64,000 nt of DNA, taken from positions 62,001-126,000 of the forward strand of contig NZ_LGEC01000148.1 of assembly GCF_001279585.1 (NCBI RefSeq). The letters are read 5' to 3'. Both the position numbers and the translations under genes were made by a program. Under the pieces are notes generated by a model that was not told where the DNA came from, made no database searches, and was given only the letters and a program-made list of their open reading frames with translations. Source of the DNA: Nocardiopsis sp. NRRL B-16309 (GTDB taxonomy: Bacteria; Actinomycetota; Actinomycetes; Streptosporangiales; Streptosporangiaceae). Shown here piece after piece: positions 27,300-35,900 of this stretch (positions within the stretch are counted from its first letter, which is position 1; every line of letters begins with the position of its first letter).

Positions 27300-27577
27300 G
27301 CGCCGCCGATCCTCCACGCTGTCGCCGTCTCCCCCTGAGTCGCCGCGGTCGCGTCGTTCGTACGCTCCGCGGTGTCCGTCGCGTGGCCCGGCCGGGTTCC
27401 GGCAGGGCCGTCCGGACACGGCCGCTATTGTCCACCTTCCGGCGGACCCGCGTTCACCACCTGGCACCGGGGAAGTCGCGCCAGCTCGTGTGTGCCGTCT
27501 CCGGAGGCCGTTGCCGGACTCCGACGTGCAAGGGTGTGGACTTCGTGCTGGTGATCCCGACGATGGCGCCACCGGGC

Positions 27578-28009
27578 TCACAGCACCCCGGGCAGCACCT
27601 CCTCCGACAGTCGCGCGAAAGCCTGCTCCTGCTCGGCCTCGTAGTCCGACCACGCCTCGTCCGCCCAGACCTCCAGGCGGGTGTTGGCACCGATCACGAC
27701 GCAGTCGCGATCGAGTCCCGCGTAGGCGCGCAGCTTCGGCGGGATGGTGATCCGGCCCTGCTTGTCACAGGACTCGTCGGACGCGCTGGCGAAGAGGATC
27801 CTGCTGTAGTCGCGAACCGCCTTGGCGGTGACCGGGGCCGAGCTGAGCGCGTCGGTGACGCGCTGGAACTCCGCCGTCGGGAAGACGTAGAGACAGTGCT
27901 CCTGGCCTTTCGTGATCACCAATCCCCCCGACAGTTCGTCGCGGTACTTCGCCGGAAGGAACAACCGTCCCTTCTGATCGAGGCGAGGCGTGTGAGTGCC
28001 GAGGAACAC
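27578..28009 (-). CDS. mraZ: Transcriptional regulator MraZ
   Basis: A DNA-binding regulator of the dcw cluster that binds repeated boxes in its own promoter. The 143 residues hold two SpoVT/AbrB-type half-domains: LGTHTPRLDQKGRLFLPAKYRDEL (about 3-26, in two conserved parts) and CDKQGRITIPPKLRAYAGLD (about 80-99). These are the DxKGR and RLxxPxxxR elements of the family. GTG at 28009 with GAGGAGGG 7 nt upstream sets the start. A 278-nt gap before rsmH could hold an extra promoter. Boxes at 28049-28084 are the expected target. Confidence 0.96.
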   Translation of the reverse strand: MFLGTHTPRLDQKGRLFLPAKYRDELSGGLVITKGQEHCLYVFPTAEFQRVTDALSSAPVTAKAVRDYSRILFASASDESCDKQGRITIPPKLRAYAGLDRDCVVIGANTRLEVWADEAWSDYEAEQEQAFARLSEEVLPGVL

Positions 28010-28048
28010 AGTGGCACCCTCCTCACCCCGAAGTGGAGAATTCACCAG

Positions 28049-28090
28049 CTCCACGATGCTCCACCTTACTCCACTCCGCCCCACCGTCAA
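28049..28090 (-). promoter_or_regulatory. mraZ promoter overlapped by four MraZ boxes
   Basis: On the minus strand GTGGGG (28079-28084), GTGGAG (28069-28074), GTGGAG (28059-28064) and GTGGAG (28049-28054) follow each other at exactly 10-bp steps, each with a 4-nt spacer. This matches the known MraZ operator layout of short G-rich repeats one helical turn apart. A promoter TTGACG (28085-28090), 16-bp spacer, TAAGGT (28063-28068) is interleaved with them, so MraZ bound here would block RNA polymerase. Predicted transcription starts near 28056, giving a leader of about 47 nt. Confidence 0.8.
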
Positions 28091-28145
28091 CAGCTTCAAT
28101 CCCGATTCGCGCCGCAAAGAATCGATAAATGCGCAGGTCAGCGGG

Positions 28146-28161
28146 GTGGAGCAGAGTGGAG
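28146..28161 (+). promoter_or_regulatory. Second pair of GTGGAG boxes, opposite orientation
   Basis: GTGGAG occurs at 28146-28151 and 28156-28161 on the plus strand, again 10 bp apart. These read toward the MoxR operon, while the four-box cluster reads toward mraZ. The 541-nt region 28010-28550 between the divergent genes holds both groups and no gene. A shared control by MraZ is possible. Confidence 0.5.
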
Positions 28162-28550
28162 GGCGCTGGCGTGCCACCCACGGCCCGCCCGCGCCGCACC
28201 ACGAGCCCGCTGAGGTGGTGCGACGCCGCCGCGACGCGCGGGCGCACGCGCGCGCGAGACGTGGCGGATTCCGGGCGGGCCGGAACACCGGTTCCCTGGA
28301 TTCCGGGGTCGCCCCACGCGACGCGGGCGCGAATGGAAGGTGGGCGATTCGGGCCCTTCGGCCTCTTTGGCCGACCCCCGCCCCTCGCGGCCCGGCGGAC
28401 ACCGGCGGGAATGGGGCGGGGCCAGAACCACGGCACCGGTACGAGCGTCACAATTTCCGCGAGTGCGAAGTATCGCTCCACGCCGGTGACCAAGCCGGTA
28501 GCCTCGGTTCGACCATCGGTACACGAAGACCAGACGGAGCGGAGGTTCTC

Positions 28551-29549
28551 GTGTCACTCCACACACACCACGGCGGCCGCGGGGGCGCAGGCGGTGCCCA
28601 CGACGGCGTCAGCGAGGTCGTCGCCGTCGCCGACCGGATCACGACCGCCATCGAGACCGTCATCGAGGGCAAACCGGAGGTGCTGCGGATCGCGCTGACG
28701 GTGCTCCTCGCCGAAGGCCACCTGCTCATCGAGGACGTCCCCGGCGTCGGCAAGACCATGCTCGCCAAGGCCCTGGGCCGCGCCGTGGACTGCTCGGTCC
28801 AGCGCGTCCAGTTCACCCCCGACCTGCTGCCCAGCGACATCACCGGGGTCAGCGTCTTCCACCAGGACCGCCACGAGTTCGAGTTCAACCCGGGCCCGGT
28901 GTTCGCCAACATCGTCCTGGGCGACGAGATCAACCGCGCCTCCCCCAAGACCCAGGCGGCCCTGCTGGAGTGCATGGAGGAGCGCCAGGTCAGCGTCGAC
29001 GGCCAGACCCGCGCCCTGGAGCGGCCGTTCATGGTCGTCGCCACCCAGAACCCCGCCGACATGGAGGGGACCTACGCCCTGCCCGAGGCCCAGCGCGACC
29101 GGTTCATGGCGCGCGTCTCGGTCGGCTACCCCTCGCCGCAGTCCGAGCTGGACATGATCGACTCGCACGGCTCGCGCTCACCGCTGGACTCCCTGGCCGC
29201 GGTCACCAACGCCGAGCGGGTCCGCGACCTCGCCGACCAGGTGCGCTCGGTGCACGTCGCCCCCGGCATGCGCCGCTACGTCGTCGACCTGGTCAACTCC
29301 ACCCGGACCAGCCCGGAGCTGCGCCTGGGCGCCTCTCCCCGCGCGACCCTGCACCTGGTGCGCGCCGCCCGCGCCTACGCCGCCCTGGACGGGCGCCACT
29401 ACGTCGTCCCCGACGACGTGCAGGCGCTGGCGGTCCCCGTTCTCGCGCACCGGCTGCTGCCCGCACCCGAGGCCCAGATGGAACGGCTCACCGCCGAGCA
29501 GATCGTCGCCAAGCTGGTGGCGCGCCTTCCGGTCCCCGGCCCGAACTGA
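28551..29549 (+). CDS. MoxR-family AAA+ ATPase
   Basis: An ATPase of the MoxR family, thought to act as a chaperone in assembly of protein complexes; usually encoded beside DUF58 proteins and transglutaminases, as here. The 332 residues show Walker A (EDVPGVGKTMLAKAL, about 60-74), Walker B with NIVLGDEINRASPKTQAALLE split around DEIN (near 125), sensor 1 VVATQNPADMEGTYALPEAQ (about 163-182) and an arginine-rich lid domain with ASPRATLHLVRAARA. The GTG at 28551 has GGAGG 5 nt before it. The open frame extends upstream through the mraZ promoter without further start signals. Confidence 0.92.
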   Translation: MSLHTHHGGRGGAGGAHDGVSEVVAVADRITTAIETVIEGKPEVLRIALTVLLAEGHLLIEDVPGVGKTMLAKALGRAVDCSVQRVQFTPDLLPSDITGVSVFHQDRHEFEFNPGPVFANIVLGDEINRASPKTQAALLECMEERQVSVDGQTRALERPFMVVATQNPADMEGTYALPEAQRDRFMARVSVGYPSPQSELDMIDSHGSRSPLDSLAAVTNAERVRDLADQVRSVHVAPGMRRYVVDLVNSTRTSPELRLGASPRATLHLVRAARAYAALDGRHYVVPDDVQALAVPVLAHRLLPAPEAQMERLTAEQIVAKLVARLPVPGPN

Positions 29550-29592
29550 CCGACCGCGCCCCCGCGGCGCCCCGACGCCCGAGAGAGGGCAC

Positions 29593-31089
29593 ATGCGCCC
29601 ACCCGTCTCCCACCACCACCCTCAAGGGACGCCAGCGGCGCAGTCCCAACCCGACGTCTCCCACCACCACCCCCAAGGGACGCCAGCGGCGCAGCCCCAC
29701 CCCAACGCCAACCACCACCGACCGACGGCCCCCGTGATCCCGACACCTCCGGTGCGGTCCCCCGCACCCGCCTCCCACGACTCCGCGCCGGCACCCGCCG
29801 CGCGGCCGCGCCGGCGCCGCCGCTTCACCGCCCGCGGTGTGTGCATGCTGGTCCTCGGCCTGGTCGCGGTGGTCGCCGGTTCCGTTCTGGGCCAGCGCGA
29901 ACTCGTCGCCGTGGGCGTCCTGCTCCTGGCCGTGCCGCCGCTGTCCGCGCTCACCGTCGTGGGCGCGACCGCGCGGATCGCGCACAGCCGGTCGGTCGTC
30001 CCGGTCCGGGTCGCCGCCGGGCACGACGCCCGGGTCCTGGTGCGGGTGGGCAACACCTCGCGGACGTGGCCGGTCTCCGCGCTCTTCGTCGAGGACACCC
30101 TCCCGGCGCCGCTGGGCACCGAGCCCCGCTACACCATCGGCCACCTCGGTCCGCGCGCGGTCCGCGACGTCACCTACCTCGTACGCCCCGCGGTGCGCGG
30201 CAGCTACCCGGTGGGGCCGCTCCGGATCGGTGTCGCCGACCCGCTCGGGTGCGTACGCGTCACCCGCGACGTCGGCGCGCCCTCGACCCTGCTCGTGACC
30301 CCGCCGGTCGTGCCGCTGGACGCGCTGGGCGGGGCCGACGGCTCCCAAGGCGAGCAGTCCCCGCGCCGGACGGTGAGCGGCGTGGGCGAACAGGACCCGG
30401 TGCCGCGCGAGTACCGGCACGGCGACGAACTGCGCCGCGTGCACTGGCGCTCCACCGCCAAGCAGGGCGAGCTGATGGTCCGCCGCGACGAACAGCACTG
30501 GCGGGAGAACAGCTCCATCCTGCTGGACACCCGTCGGAGCGCCCACCGGGGCGAGGGCCCCGGCGGTTCACTGGAGACGGCGGTGAGCGCGGCGGCGTCG
30601 GTGGCCGTGCACCTGATCGACGGCGGCCACGAGCTGCGCTTCCTGACCGAGAGAGGCCGGATGCACACGGCCGACGCCTCCGGTGTGCTGGACGGTCTGG
30701 CCGTCACCCGCGCCTCGGACGCCCCCGGCCTGTTCGGCGGGATCGACCAGCTCGGCGGATCCCGCAGCGCCTCCTCCAGCCTGCTCGTGGCGGTGCTGGG
30801 CGCGGTCTCGGCCGAGGAGGCCGCCGCGCTGTCGGCGGTGCGGGGCGCCGCCGCCCGGGTCGCCGTGCTGTGCGCGCACGGCGCCTGGCCCGCCCATCCC
30901 TCCGCGCCCGAGGCCGCCCCCGCCCCCGGACTGCCCGAGTCGGTCCGCGGTGTGCGCGACGTCCTCACCTCCGGCGGCTGGCGCGTCCTCATCGTCTCCT
31001 CCGCCTCCGAACTGCCCGCGCTGTGGCGTCGCGCGACCGCCGGTGAGGGCGCCGCCGCTCCGTACCCGTCCCGGGAGGGTCGGCGTTGA
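29593..31089 (+). CDS. DUF58-domain membrane protein with repeated N-terminus
   Basis: The 498-residue protein has a Pro/His-rich cytoplasmic tail (1-75). In it a 17-residue unit, VSHHHPQGTPAAQ plus four residues, is repeated twice in tandem (51-bp DNA repeats from 29605). Two membrane helices follow (about 82-100 and 104-120), then a beta-rich extension and the DUF58 (VWA-like) signature REYRHGDELRRVHWRSTAK (near 270-288). DUF58 proteins are partners of MoxR ATPases; their biochemical role is unknown. It begins 43 nt after the MoxR gene with GAGAGGG before the ATG, and its stop overlaps the next start. Confidence 0.88.
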   Translation: MRPPVSHHHPQGTPAAQSQPDVSHHHPQGTPAAQPHPNANHHRPTAPVIPTPPVRSPAPASHDSAPAPAARPRRRRRFTARGVCMLVLGLVAVVAGSVLGQRELVAVGVLLLAVPPLSALTVVGATARIAHSRSVVPVRVAAGHDARVLVRVGNTSRTWPVSALFVEDTLPAPLGTEPRYTIGHLGPRAVRDVTYLVRPAVRGSYPVGPLRIGVADPLGCVRVTRDVGAPSTLLVTPPVVPLDALGGADGSQGEQSPRRTVSGVGEQDPVPREYRHGDELRRVHWRSTAKQGELMVRRDEQHWRENSSILLDTRRSAHRGEGPGGSLETAVSAAASVAVHLIDGGHELRFLTERGRMHTADASGVLDGLAVTRASDAPGLFGGIDQLGGSRSASSSLLVAVLGAVSAEEAAALSAVRGAAARVAVLCAHGAWPAHPSAPEAAPAPGLPESVRGVRDVLTSGGWRVLIVSSASELPALWRRATAGEGAAAPYPSREGRR

Positions 31090-33407
31090 GAACACTGATG
31101 CCCCTGGCCACCCTGGTCTGCCTGCTCCTGGCGATGCCGCTGCTGAGTTCGCTGCTCCGCGGCCCCTGGTGGGTCCCGGCGGTCGTGCTGATGGTCGCGG
31201 TCACCGCGGTGTCGGCGCTGTACCGGCTGACCAGCTGGAACCTGCTGCCCGTGCCGCTCCTGCAACTGCTGGCGGCCGCCGTGCTGATCACCCCGATGTT
31301 CGCCGCTGGGGACGCACTTGCGGGTGTCGTTCCCACGGCCGACAGCATCGCGCACCTGGCGAGGACGCTCCAGCAGGGCCTGAACACCATCGACACGAAC
31401 GCACCGCCGGTCGCCGCCTCCGCCGGAGTGCCCCTGATCATCGGGGTGGTGTTCGTCGTGTTCATGATCACCGCGGACTTCCTGGCGGTGACGGCGCGCT
31501 GCCCGGGCATGGTGGGCGGTCTGCTGCTGGCGCTGCTGGCCGTACCTCTGGTCGTGGAGGGCGAGACCCTGGCCTGGGGAGCGATGGCCGCCGCCGCGGC
31601 GGGGTTCCTCGGCCTGCTGGCCGCGGACATGTGGGTACGCGGCCGGGAGTGGGGCATGTTCGTCCCCTACGAGGGGCCGGAGGCCCGCGTCCTGGGCGGT
31701 CTGCGCCGGTTCGCGGTGACGGCGGTCGCCGTGACCGCGGCGATCCTGCTGGCGCTCTCCCTGCCCGCGGCGGTCCCGTCCCTGCGCAGCGACGTCTTCA
31801 ACGACCTGGCCGACGGCACCTACATCCGCACGGGCGGGGAGGACATCACCACCCCACACCCGTTCGTGTCGCTGCGGCGGGACTTGGGGTCGCTCTCGGA
31901 CCGCACGGTGCTCACCTACCGCTCCACCAGTGACGACCCGGACTACCTGCGCATGTTCGCGCTCGACGAGTTCGACGGCGTGAACTGGACGATGACGCCC
32001 GTCAACGCCTCCGACGACAACGAGGCCTCGGGGGAGCTGCCGCTGCCCGCGGGATGGTCCGAACCCGCGCCCGAGGAGACGGTCACGACCCAGATCTCCA
32101 TGGACTCCGACTCGCCGCGGGTGGACTTCCTCCCGATGCCGTACTGGGCGAGTTCGGTCGAGGTCCCCGGCCAGTGGTACATCGATCCCGCGTCCCACAT
32201 GGTCTTCACCACGAGCAGCCCGACCACCGGTCTGAACTTCACCGTGGAGTCCGTGGAGCACCAACCCTCCGGGGACGAGCTGGCGGCGGCCGGGAACCCG
32301 CGGTCGCTGGGCGGTGGCCACCTGGACCTGCCCGACGACCTCGACCCGGCGGTGGAGCAGCTGACCGAGCAGGTGACCGCCAACGCCGACACGCCCTACG
32401 AGCGCTCGGTCGCGATCCAGGAGTACTTCACCGACGGGTCCTTCACCTACGACCTGTCCCCGCCCTCCGCGCCCGAGGGGGTCGACCCGCTGGCGCACTT
32501 CCTGCTGACCGACCAGGTGGGCTACTGCGAGCAGTTCGCGGGCGCCATGGCCGTGATGGCGCGCCAGGCCGACGTACCGTCGCGGGTGGCGGTGGGCTAC
32601 ACCGCGGGCGAGAACATCGAGGGCGACCGCTGGTCGGTGACCGTGGGCGACGCCCACGCGTGGCCGGAACTGTACTTCGAGGACGTGGGCTGGGTGCGCT
32701 TCGAGCCGACCCCGGCGTCGTCGGACGCCGGCCAGGGCTCGGCGACTGTTCCGGAGTACTCCTCCGGTGGCAGGGCGCCGGGCACCGATCCGGTCGAGCT
32801 GCCCGAGCCCGGCGCCGAGGAGCCCGCACCGCCGGAGCCCAGCACGCCCGCCGACGAACCGTCGGAGTCGCCACGGGAGAGCGAGTCGCCGGAGGACGAG
32901 GCCTCCGCGCCGATGGCCGACGGAGGGGACGACGGCACCTCGGACACCGACCTGTCGTGGCTGCCCGCGGCGGGCGCGGTGGCCGGGGGCCTACTCCTGC
33001 TGTCGCTGCCCGCGCTGGCCCGGGTGCTCGTGCGCTGGACGCGGACGTCCGGGCTGCCGGGGGCCGCACCGGTCGCCGGTGCGCACACCGCCTGGCGCGA
33101 ACTGCGTGACACGTGGCTGGACCTGGGTGGCGTGTGGGACCTGGCTGAGAGCCCGAGGGCGACAGCCGAGCGGCTGGCCGGGCACGACGCGCGCACGCGC
33201 GCGGCGCTGTGGCGGCTCGCCCTGGCCGAGGAGTCGGCGCGCTACGCTCCGGCGCCCGCGGACGGGACGGGGCTACGGGAGGACCTGCTCACGGCCCGTG
33301 CGGGCCTGATGTCGGCGGCCTCTCGGGGGGCGCGGCTGCGCGCGGTGCTCCTGCCCCGCTCGCTCCCCCCCTGGGCGGCCCCGCGCCCCGCCCCCGCACC
33401 GGCGTAG
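31086..33407 (+). CDS. TgpA-like membrane transglutaminase/protease-fold protein
   Basis: A 773-residue membrane protein of the TgpA type (DUF3488, transglutaminase core, DUF4129). Six or so membrane helices fill residues 5-225. The external transglutaminase-like domain has the Cys of GYCEQFAGAM (Cys481), the His of GDAHAWPE (His524) and a following acidic site in ELYFEDVGWVRFEP. A Pro/Glu/Ser-rich linker (about 555-615) precedes a last membrane helix (about 621-645) and a cytoplasmic DUF4129 domain. TTG at 31086 was chosen: GGGAGGG lies 6 nt upstream and the start overlaps the previous stop. With the MoxR and DUF58 genes it forms a three-gene operon of unknown wall or stress function. Confidence 0.9.
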   Translation: MRTLMPLATLVCLLLAMPLLSSLLRGPWWVPAVVLMVAVTAVSALYRLTSWNLLPVPLLQLLAAAVLITPMFAAGDALAGVVPTADSIAHLARTLQQGLNTIDTNAPPVAASAGVPLIIGVVFVVFMITADFLAVTARCPGMVGGLLLALLAVPLVVEGETLAWGAMAAAAAGFLGLLAADMWVRGREWGMFVPYEGPEARVLGGLRRFAVTAVAVTAAILLALSLPAAVPSLRSDVFNDLADGTYIRTGGEDITTPHPFVSLRRDLGSLSDRTVLTYRSTSDDPDYLRMFALDEFDGVNWTMTPVNASDDNEASGELPLPAGWSEPAPEETVTTQISMDSDSPRVDFLPMPYWASSVEVPGQWYIDPASHMVFTTSSPTTGLNFTVESVEHQPSGDELAAAGNPRSLGGGHLDLPDDLDPAVEQLTEQVTANADTPYERSVAIQEYFTDGSFTYDLSPPSAPEGVDPLAHFLLTDQVGYCEQFAGAMAVMARQADVPSRVAVGYTAGENIEGDRWSVTVGDAHAWPELYFEDVGWVRFEPTPASSDAGQGSATVPEYSSGGRAPGTDPVELPEPGAEEPAPPEPSTPADEPSESPRESESPEDEASAPMADGGDDGTSDTDLSWLPAAGAVAGGLLLLSLPALARVLVRWTRTSGLPGAAPVAGAHTAWRELRDTWLDLGGVWDLAESPRATAERLAGHDARTRAALWRLALAEESARYAPAPADGTGLREDLLTARAGLMSAASRGARLRAVLLPRSLPPWAAPRPAPAPA

Positions 33408-33516
33408 GGCGGGGTCCGGCACCGGGCGGAGTACACGGCCCGGCGGCGCGCGCCCGGTCATCGGCGGGCCGAGGCGCACGGCACCGGGCGCACGAGCACA
33501 GGCAGGTGGAACACGA

Positions 33517-33559
33517 ACGTGGTGGGGGCCGCACGGTGACCGTGCGGCCCCCACCACGT
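33517..33559. terminator. Perfect 20-bp hairpin between convergent genes
   Basis: Arms 33517-33536 and 33540-33559 are perfectly complementary (ACGTGGTGGGGGCCGCACGG in the left arm) with a TGA loop. It lies 109 nt after the transglutaminase gene and 87 nt past the DUF3040 gene on the other strand, so it probably terminates both. Confidence 0.85.
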
Positions 33560-33646
33560 GGGTTCCGGAACCCCTGGGTCCCGAAGCGAACGCCCCCGCG
33601 CCCCGCCCTGGAACAGGGTCCTCGTGGCGGCGGGAGGCGAACCGAG

Positions 33647-34057
33647 CTACTCGTTGCCCTCCTGGCGACGCCGCCAGCGCTCCTCGAAGCGGTTCATCAT
33701 GCCCGGACGGCTGCCGCCGCCCTTGCGCCGCTGCCGTGGCTCCGCCGCCGCGGTCGCGGCCTCGGCGCCGCCACCGGCCGCTTTGCGCCAGGCGTTGGCC
33801 CCCCAGAGGAAGCACGCCAGCATGACGATGAAACCGAGGACACTGATGAGCACCTGCATGACCGGGTTGCCGATCAGAAGCCCGGCCAACAGCAGGACGA
33901 CGCCGATGACGAATCCGAGACCGGCCTTGATGATCCAGCGCTTGTAATGGACCGCGGGGTTCGTTTGCCGAACGGTGTTCGCGAACTTCGGGTCCTCGGC
34001 ATACAGCGCCCGCTCGATCTGGTCGAGCATGCGCTGCTCGTGTTCAGAGAGCGGCAC
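33647..34057 (-). CDS. DUF3040 membrane protein
   Basis: A 136-residue actinobacterial protein of unknown function. It starts with the DUF3040 signature MPLSEHEQRMLDQIERALYA, followed by DPKFA. Two membrane helices lie at about 43-62 and 67-86. The C-terminal tail is basic and rich in Arg, Gly and Glu. The GTG start has GGGAGG 4 nt upstream. The 243-nt upstream region (34058-34300) is AT-richer than the surroundings and probably holds its promoter. In Streptomyces and relatives such genes commonly lie near dinB, as here. Confidence 0.88.
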   Translation of the reverse strand: MPLSEHEQRMLDQIERALYAEDPKFANTVRQTNPAVHYKRWIIKAGLGFVIGVVLLLAGLLIGNPVMQVLISVLGFIVMLACFLWGANAWRKAAGGGAEAATAAAEPRQRRKGGGSRPGMMNRFEERWRRRQEGNE

Positions 34058-34300
34058 GGCGCCTCCCTACGACAGTCCCCGGTTGGGGTGACGGGTACTG
34101 ATAAACAGTCTCTTGGTCAGTGGTATGCCCAGAATACGGTGCACTAGCGCCTGCTGGAAAGAAAAGCTGCGTGTGTACCTGGCCCACTACGGCCACGATA
34201 CCCGCGCCCTGTATCGGAAACACCAGCTTCCATGCCTCTCTGCTACCCCTGACTGCGATCCTACTGTTGGAACGCTTCACGGTGACCGGAAGTTGCCGCA

Positions 34301-35545
34301 TCATACGTCGTTTTCGTCACGTTTGGCCAGCACTGCCGACTGTATCGCGCCCTGCCCGAAACGTGCGGTAACGCGGTCCATCACGCGCTCCACGTCCCTC
34401 CACCCGGTGTCCTCCTCCCCCAGTGCCAACTGGCGGTGTGCCTGGTCGGCGGGGGTGACCCCCTCGACCCGTACACCCACCAGCCTCAGGCGTACCCGCT
34501 CCATCCCGGCGGCGGCGTACAGTTCGCGCGCGACGGCGCTGATCTCCCGGGCCACGTCCGTGCTCTCGGGGAGGGTGCGCGACCGCGAGATCGTGGAGAA
34601 GTCGGCTCGCCGCAGCTTCACGCTCACCGTGCGCCCCACCTGTTCGGTCGCGCGCAGCCGCCGCGCCACCTTCTCCGAGAGCCGGAGCAGCTCCCGGTTG
34701 ATCACGTCCGGGTCGCCGACGTCGACGTCGAAGGTCTCCTCCGCGCCGATGCTCTTGTCCGGCGACTCCGGGACGACCGCACTGGTGTCGATCCCGCGGG
34801 ACAGCTCGGACAGCCGGGTGCCCGCCTTGGTGCCGAGCTCCATCCGCAGCAGGTCGGGTTCGACCCGGGCCAGTGCTCCGACCGTGCGCAGGCCGAGCTT
34901 GACGAGGGTCTGCTCGGTCTTGTCGCCCACGCCGGGCAGGGCCCCGACGGGCAGGGGGTCCAGGAAGCCCTGGACCCGGTCGGTGGGGACGAGCAGCAGG
35001 CCGTCCGGCTTGCAGTGCGTGGAGCCGAGCTTGGCGGTGAAGCGGGTGGCGGCCACGCCCACCGAGCAGGTGAGCCGCTGCTCGGCGCGGACGCGCTCGC
35101 GGATCATCGCGGCGATGCGCACCGGGCCGCCCAGCCGGCGGCGGGCACCCGAGACGTCCAGGAAGGCCTCGTCCAGGGACAGGGGCTGCACCAGGGGCGT
35201 CACGGACCTCAGGATGTCCATGACCGCCTCGGAGACCTCCCGGTAGGCGCGGCCGTCGGGCGGGAAGACCACGGCGTCCGGGCACAGGCGCGTCGCCCGC
35301 ACCATCGGCATCGCCGAGTGCACGCCCTTCGCCCGGGCCAGGTAGTCGGCGGAGGAGACGACGCCGCGCGGGCCGGTCCCGCCGACGATGACCGGACGGC
35401 CGCGCGCCTCGGGGTTGCGCAGCTGTTCCACGCTCGCGAAGAACGCGTCCATGTCCAGGTGCAGGATGTGGCAGTCGGTGTCAGGGCCCGAACCGTCCGC
35501 GGGGAAGTCGGCGCCCAGCGGCACGATGCCCTCGGCGGAGACCAT
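34301..35545 (-). CDS. dinB: DNA polymerase IV (Y family)
   Basis: An error-prone translesion polymerase. The 414 residues contain the palm motif LDMDAFFASVEQ (about 30-41, first catalytic acids), SLDEAFLDVSGARRRLGG (about 128-145, catalytic Asp-Glu), the HhH segment VGALPGVGDKTEQTLVKLGL and a C-terminal little-finger domain. No clear beta-clamp motif of the QLxLF form is visible; QLALGEED near the C-terminus is the closest match. The ATG at 35545 has only a weak G-rich ribosome site. No LexA box was seen upstream. The gene is separate from its neighbours by gaps on both sides. Confidence 0.93.
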   Translation of the reverse strand: MVSAEGIVPLGADFPADGSGPDTDCHILHLDMDAFFASVEQLRNPEARGRPVIVGGTGPRGVVSSADYLARAKGVHSAMPMVRATRLCPDAVVFPPDGRAYREVSEAVMDILRSVTPLVQPLSLDEAFLDVSGARRRLGGPVRIAAMIRERVRAEQRLTCSVGVAATRFTAKLGSTHCKPDGLLLVPTDRVQGFLDPLPVGALPGVGDKTEQTLVKLGLRTVGALARVEPDLLRMELGTKAGTRLSELSRGIDTSAVVPESPDKSIGAEETFDVDVGDPDVINRELLRLSEKVARRLRATEQVGRTVSVKLRRADFSTISRSRTLPESTDVAREISAVARELYAAAGMERVRLRLVGVRVEGVTPADQAHRQLALGEEDTGWRDVERVMDRVTARFGQGAIQSAVLAKRDENDV

Positions 35546-35900
35546 CCCCCGCAGCGCCGCGCCGCGTTCCAGTTGCCGTCGGCTCAATGTTCTCCACGAC
35601 CTCGCAGGCTCGGTACGGGGCTCGGGACGCCCGGAGTCCGGGGTTCCTCGTCGCCGGCGCGGCTCGCTCGCGGGCCCGCACCGTCGCCCGCCCAGGCGGA
35701 CGCCTTCGGCGCGGTCCCTCCCGCCGCGACCCCGTCTGCGCCCGCGGAACCCTGGCGCGCCCCTCGCTGCTCCCTGGACTCGGGGGCGGCCGAACGGCCC
35801 ACCTCTGACCGCACGGGATCGGAGGCCGCCCTTCGTGAACGCCCTGGTAGGGCGCCCACACACCAGCTTACGCCGACCACCGGGCTCCGCGGGGCCGAGG
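35546..35900. other. Intergenic interval before dinB
   Basis: 355 nt with no credible gene; the open frames on both strands lack conserved sequence. A small hairpin GCCCT-GGT-AGGGC lies at 35841-35853, near the end of the methyltransferase gene, and could be its terminator. The rest shows nothing recognisable. Confidence 0.5.

Noticed and set aside
27996..28550. N-terminal extension of the MoxR ATPase
   Set aside because: The frame is open but covers the mraZ promoter and leader. The GTG at 28551 has an ideal GGAGG and matches the family N-terminus.
34058..34300. Candidate LexA box or promoter near dinB
   Set aside because: Short AT-rich inverted repeats such as ACTG-ATAAA-CAGT do not match the actinobacterial GAAC-N4-GTTC consensus, and the region is downstream of dinB.
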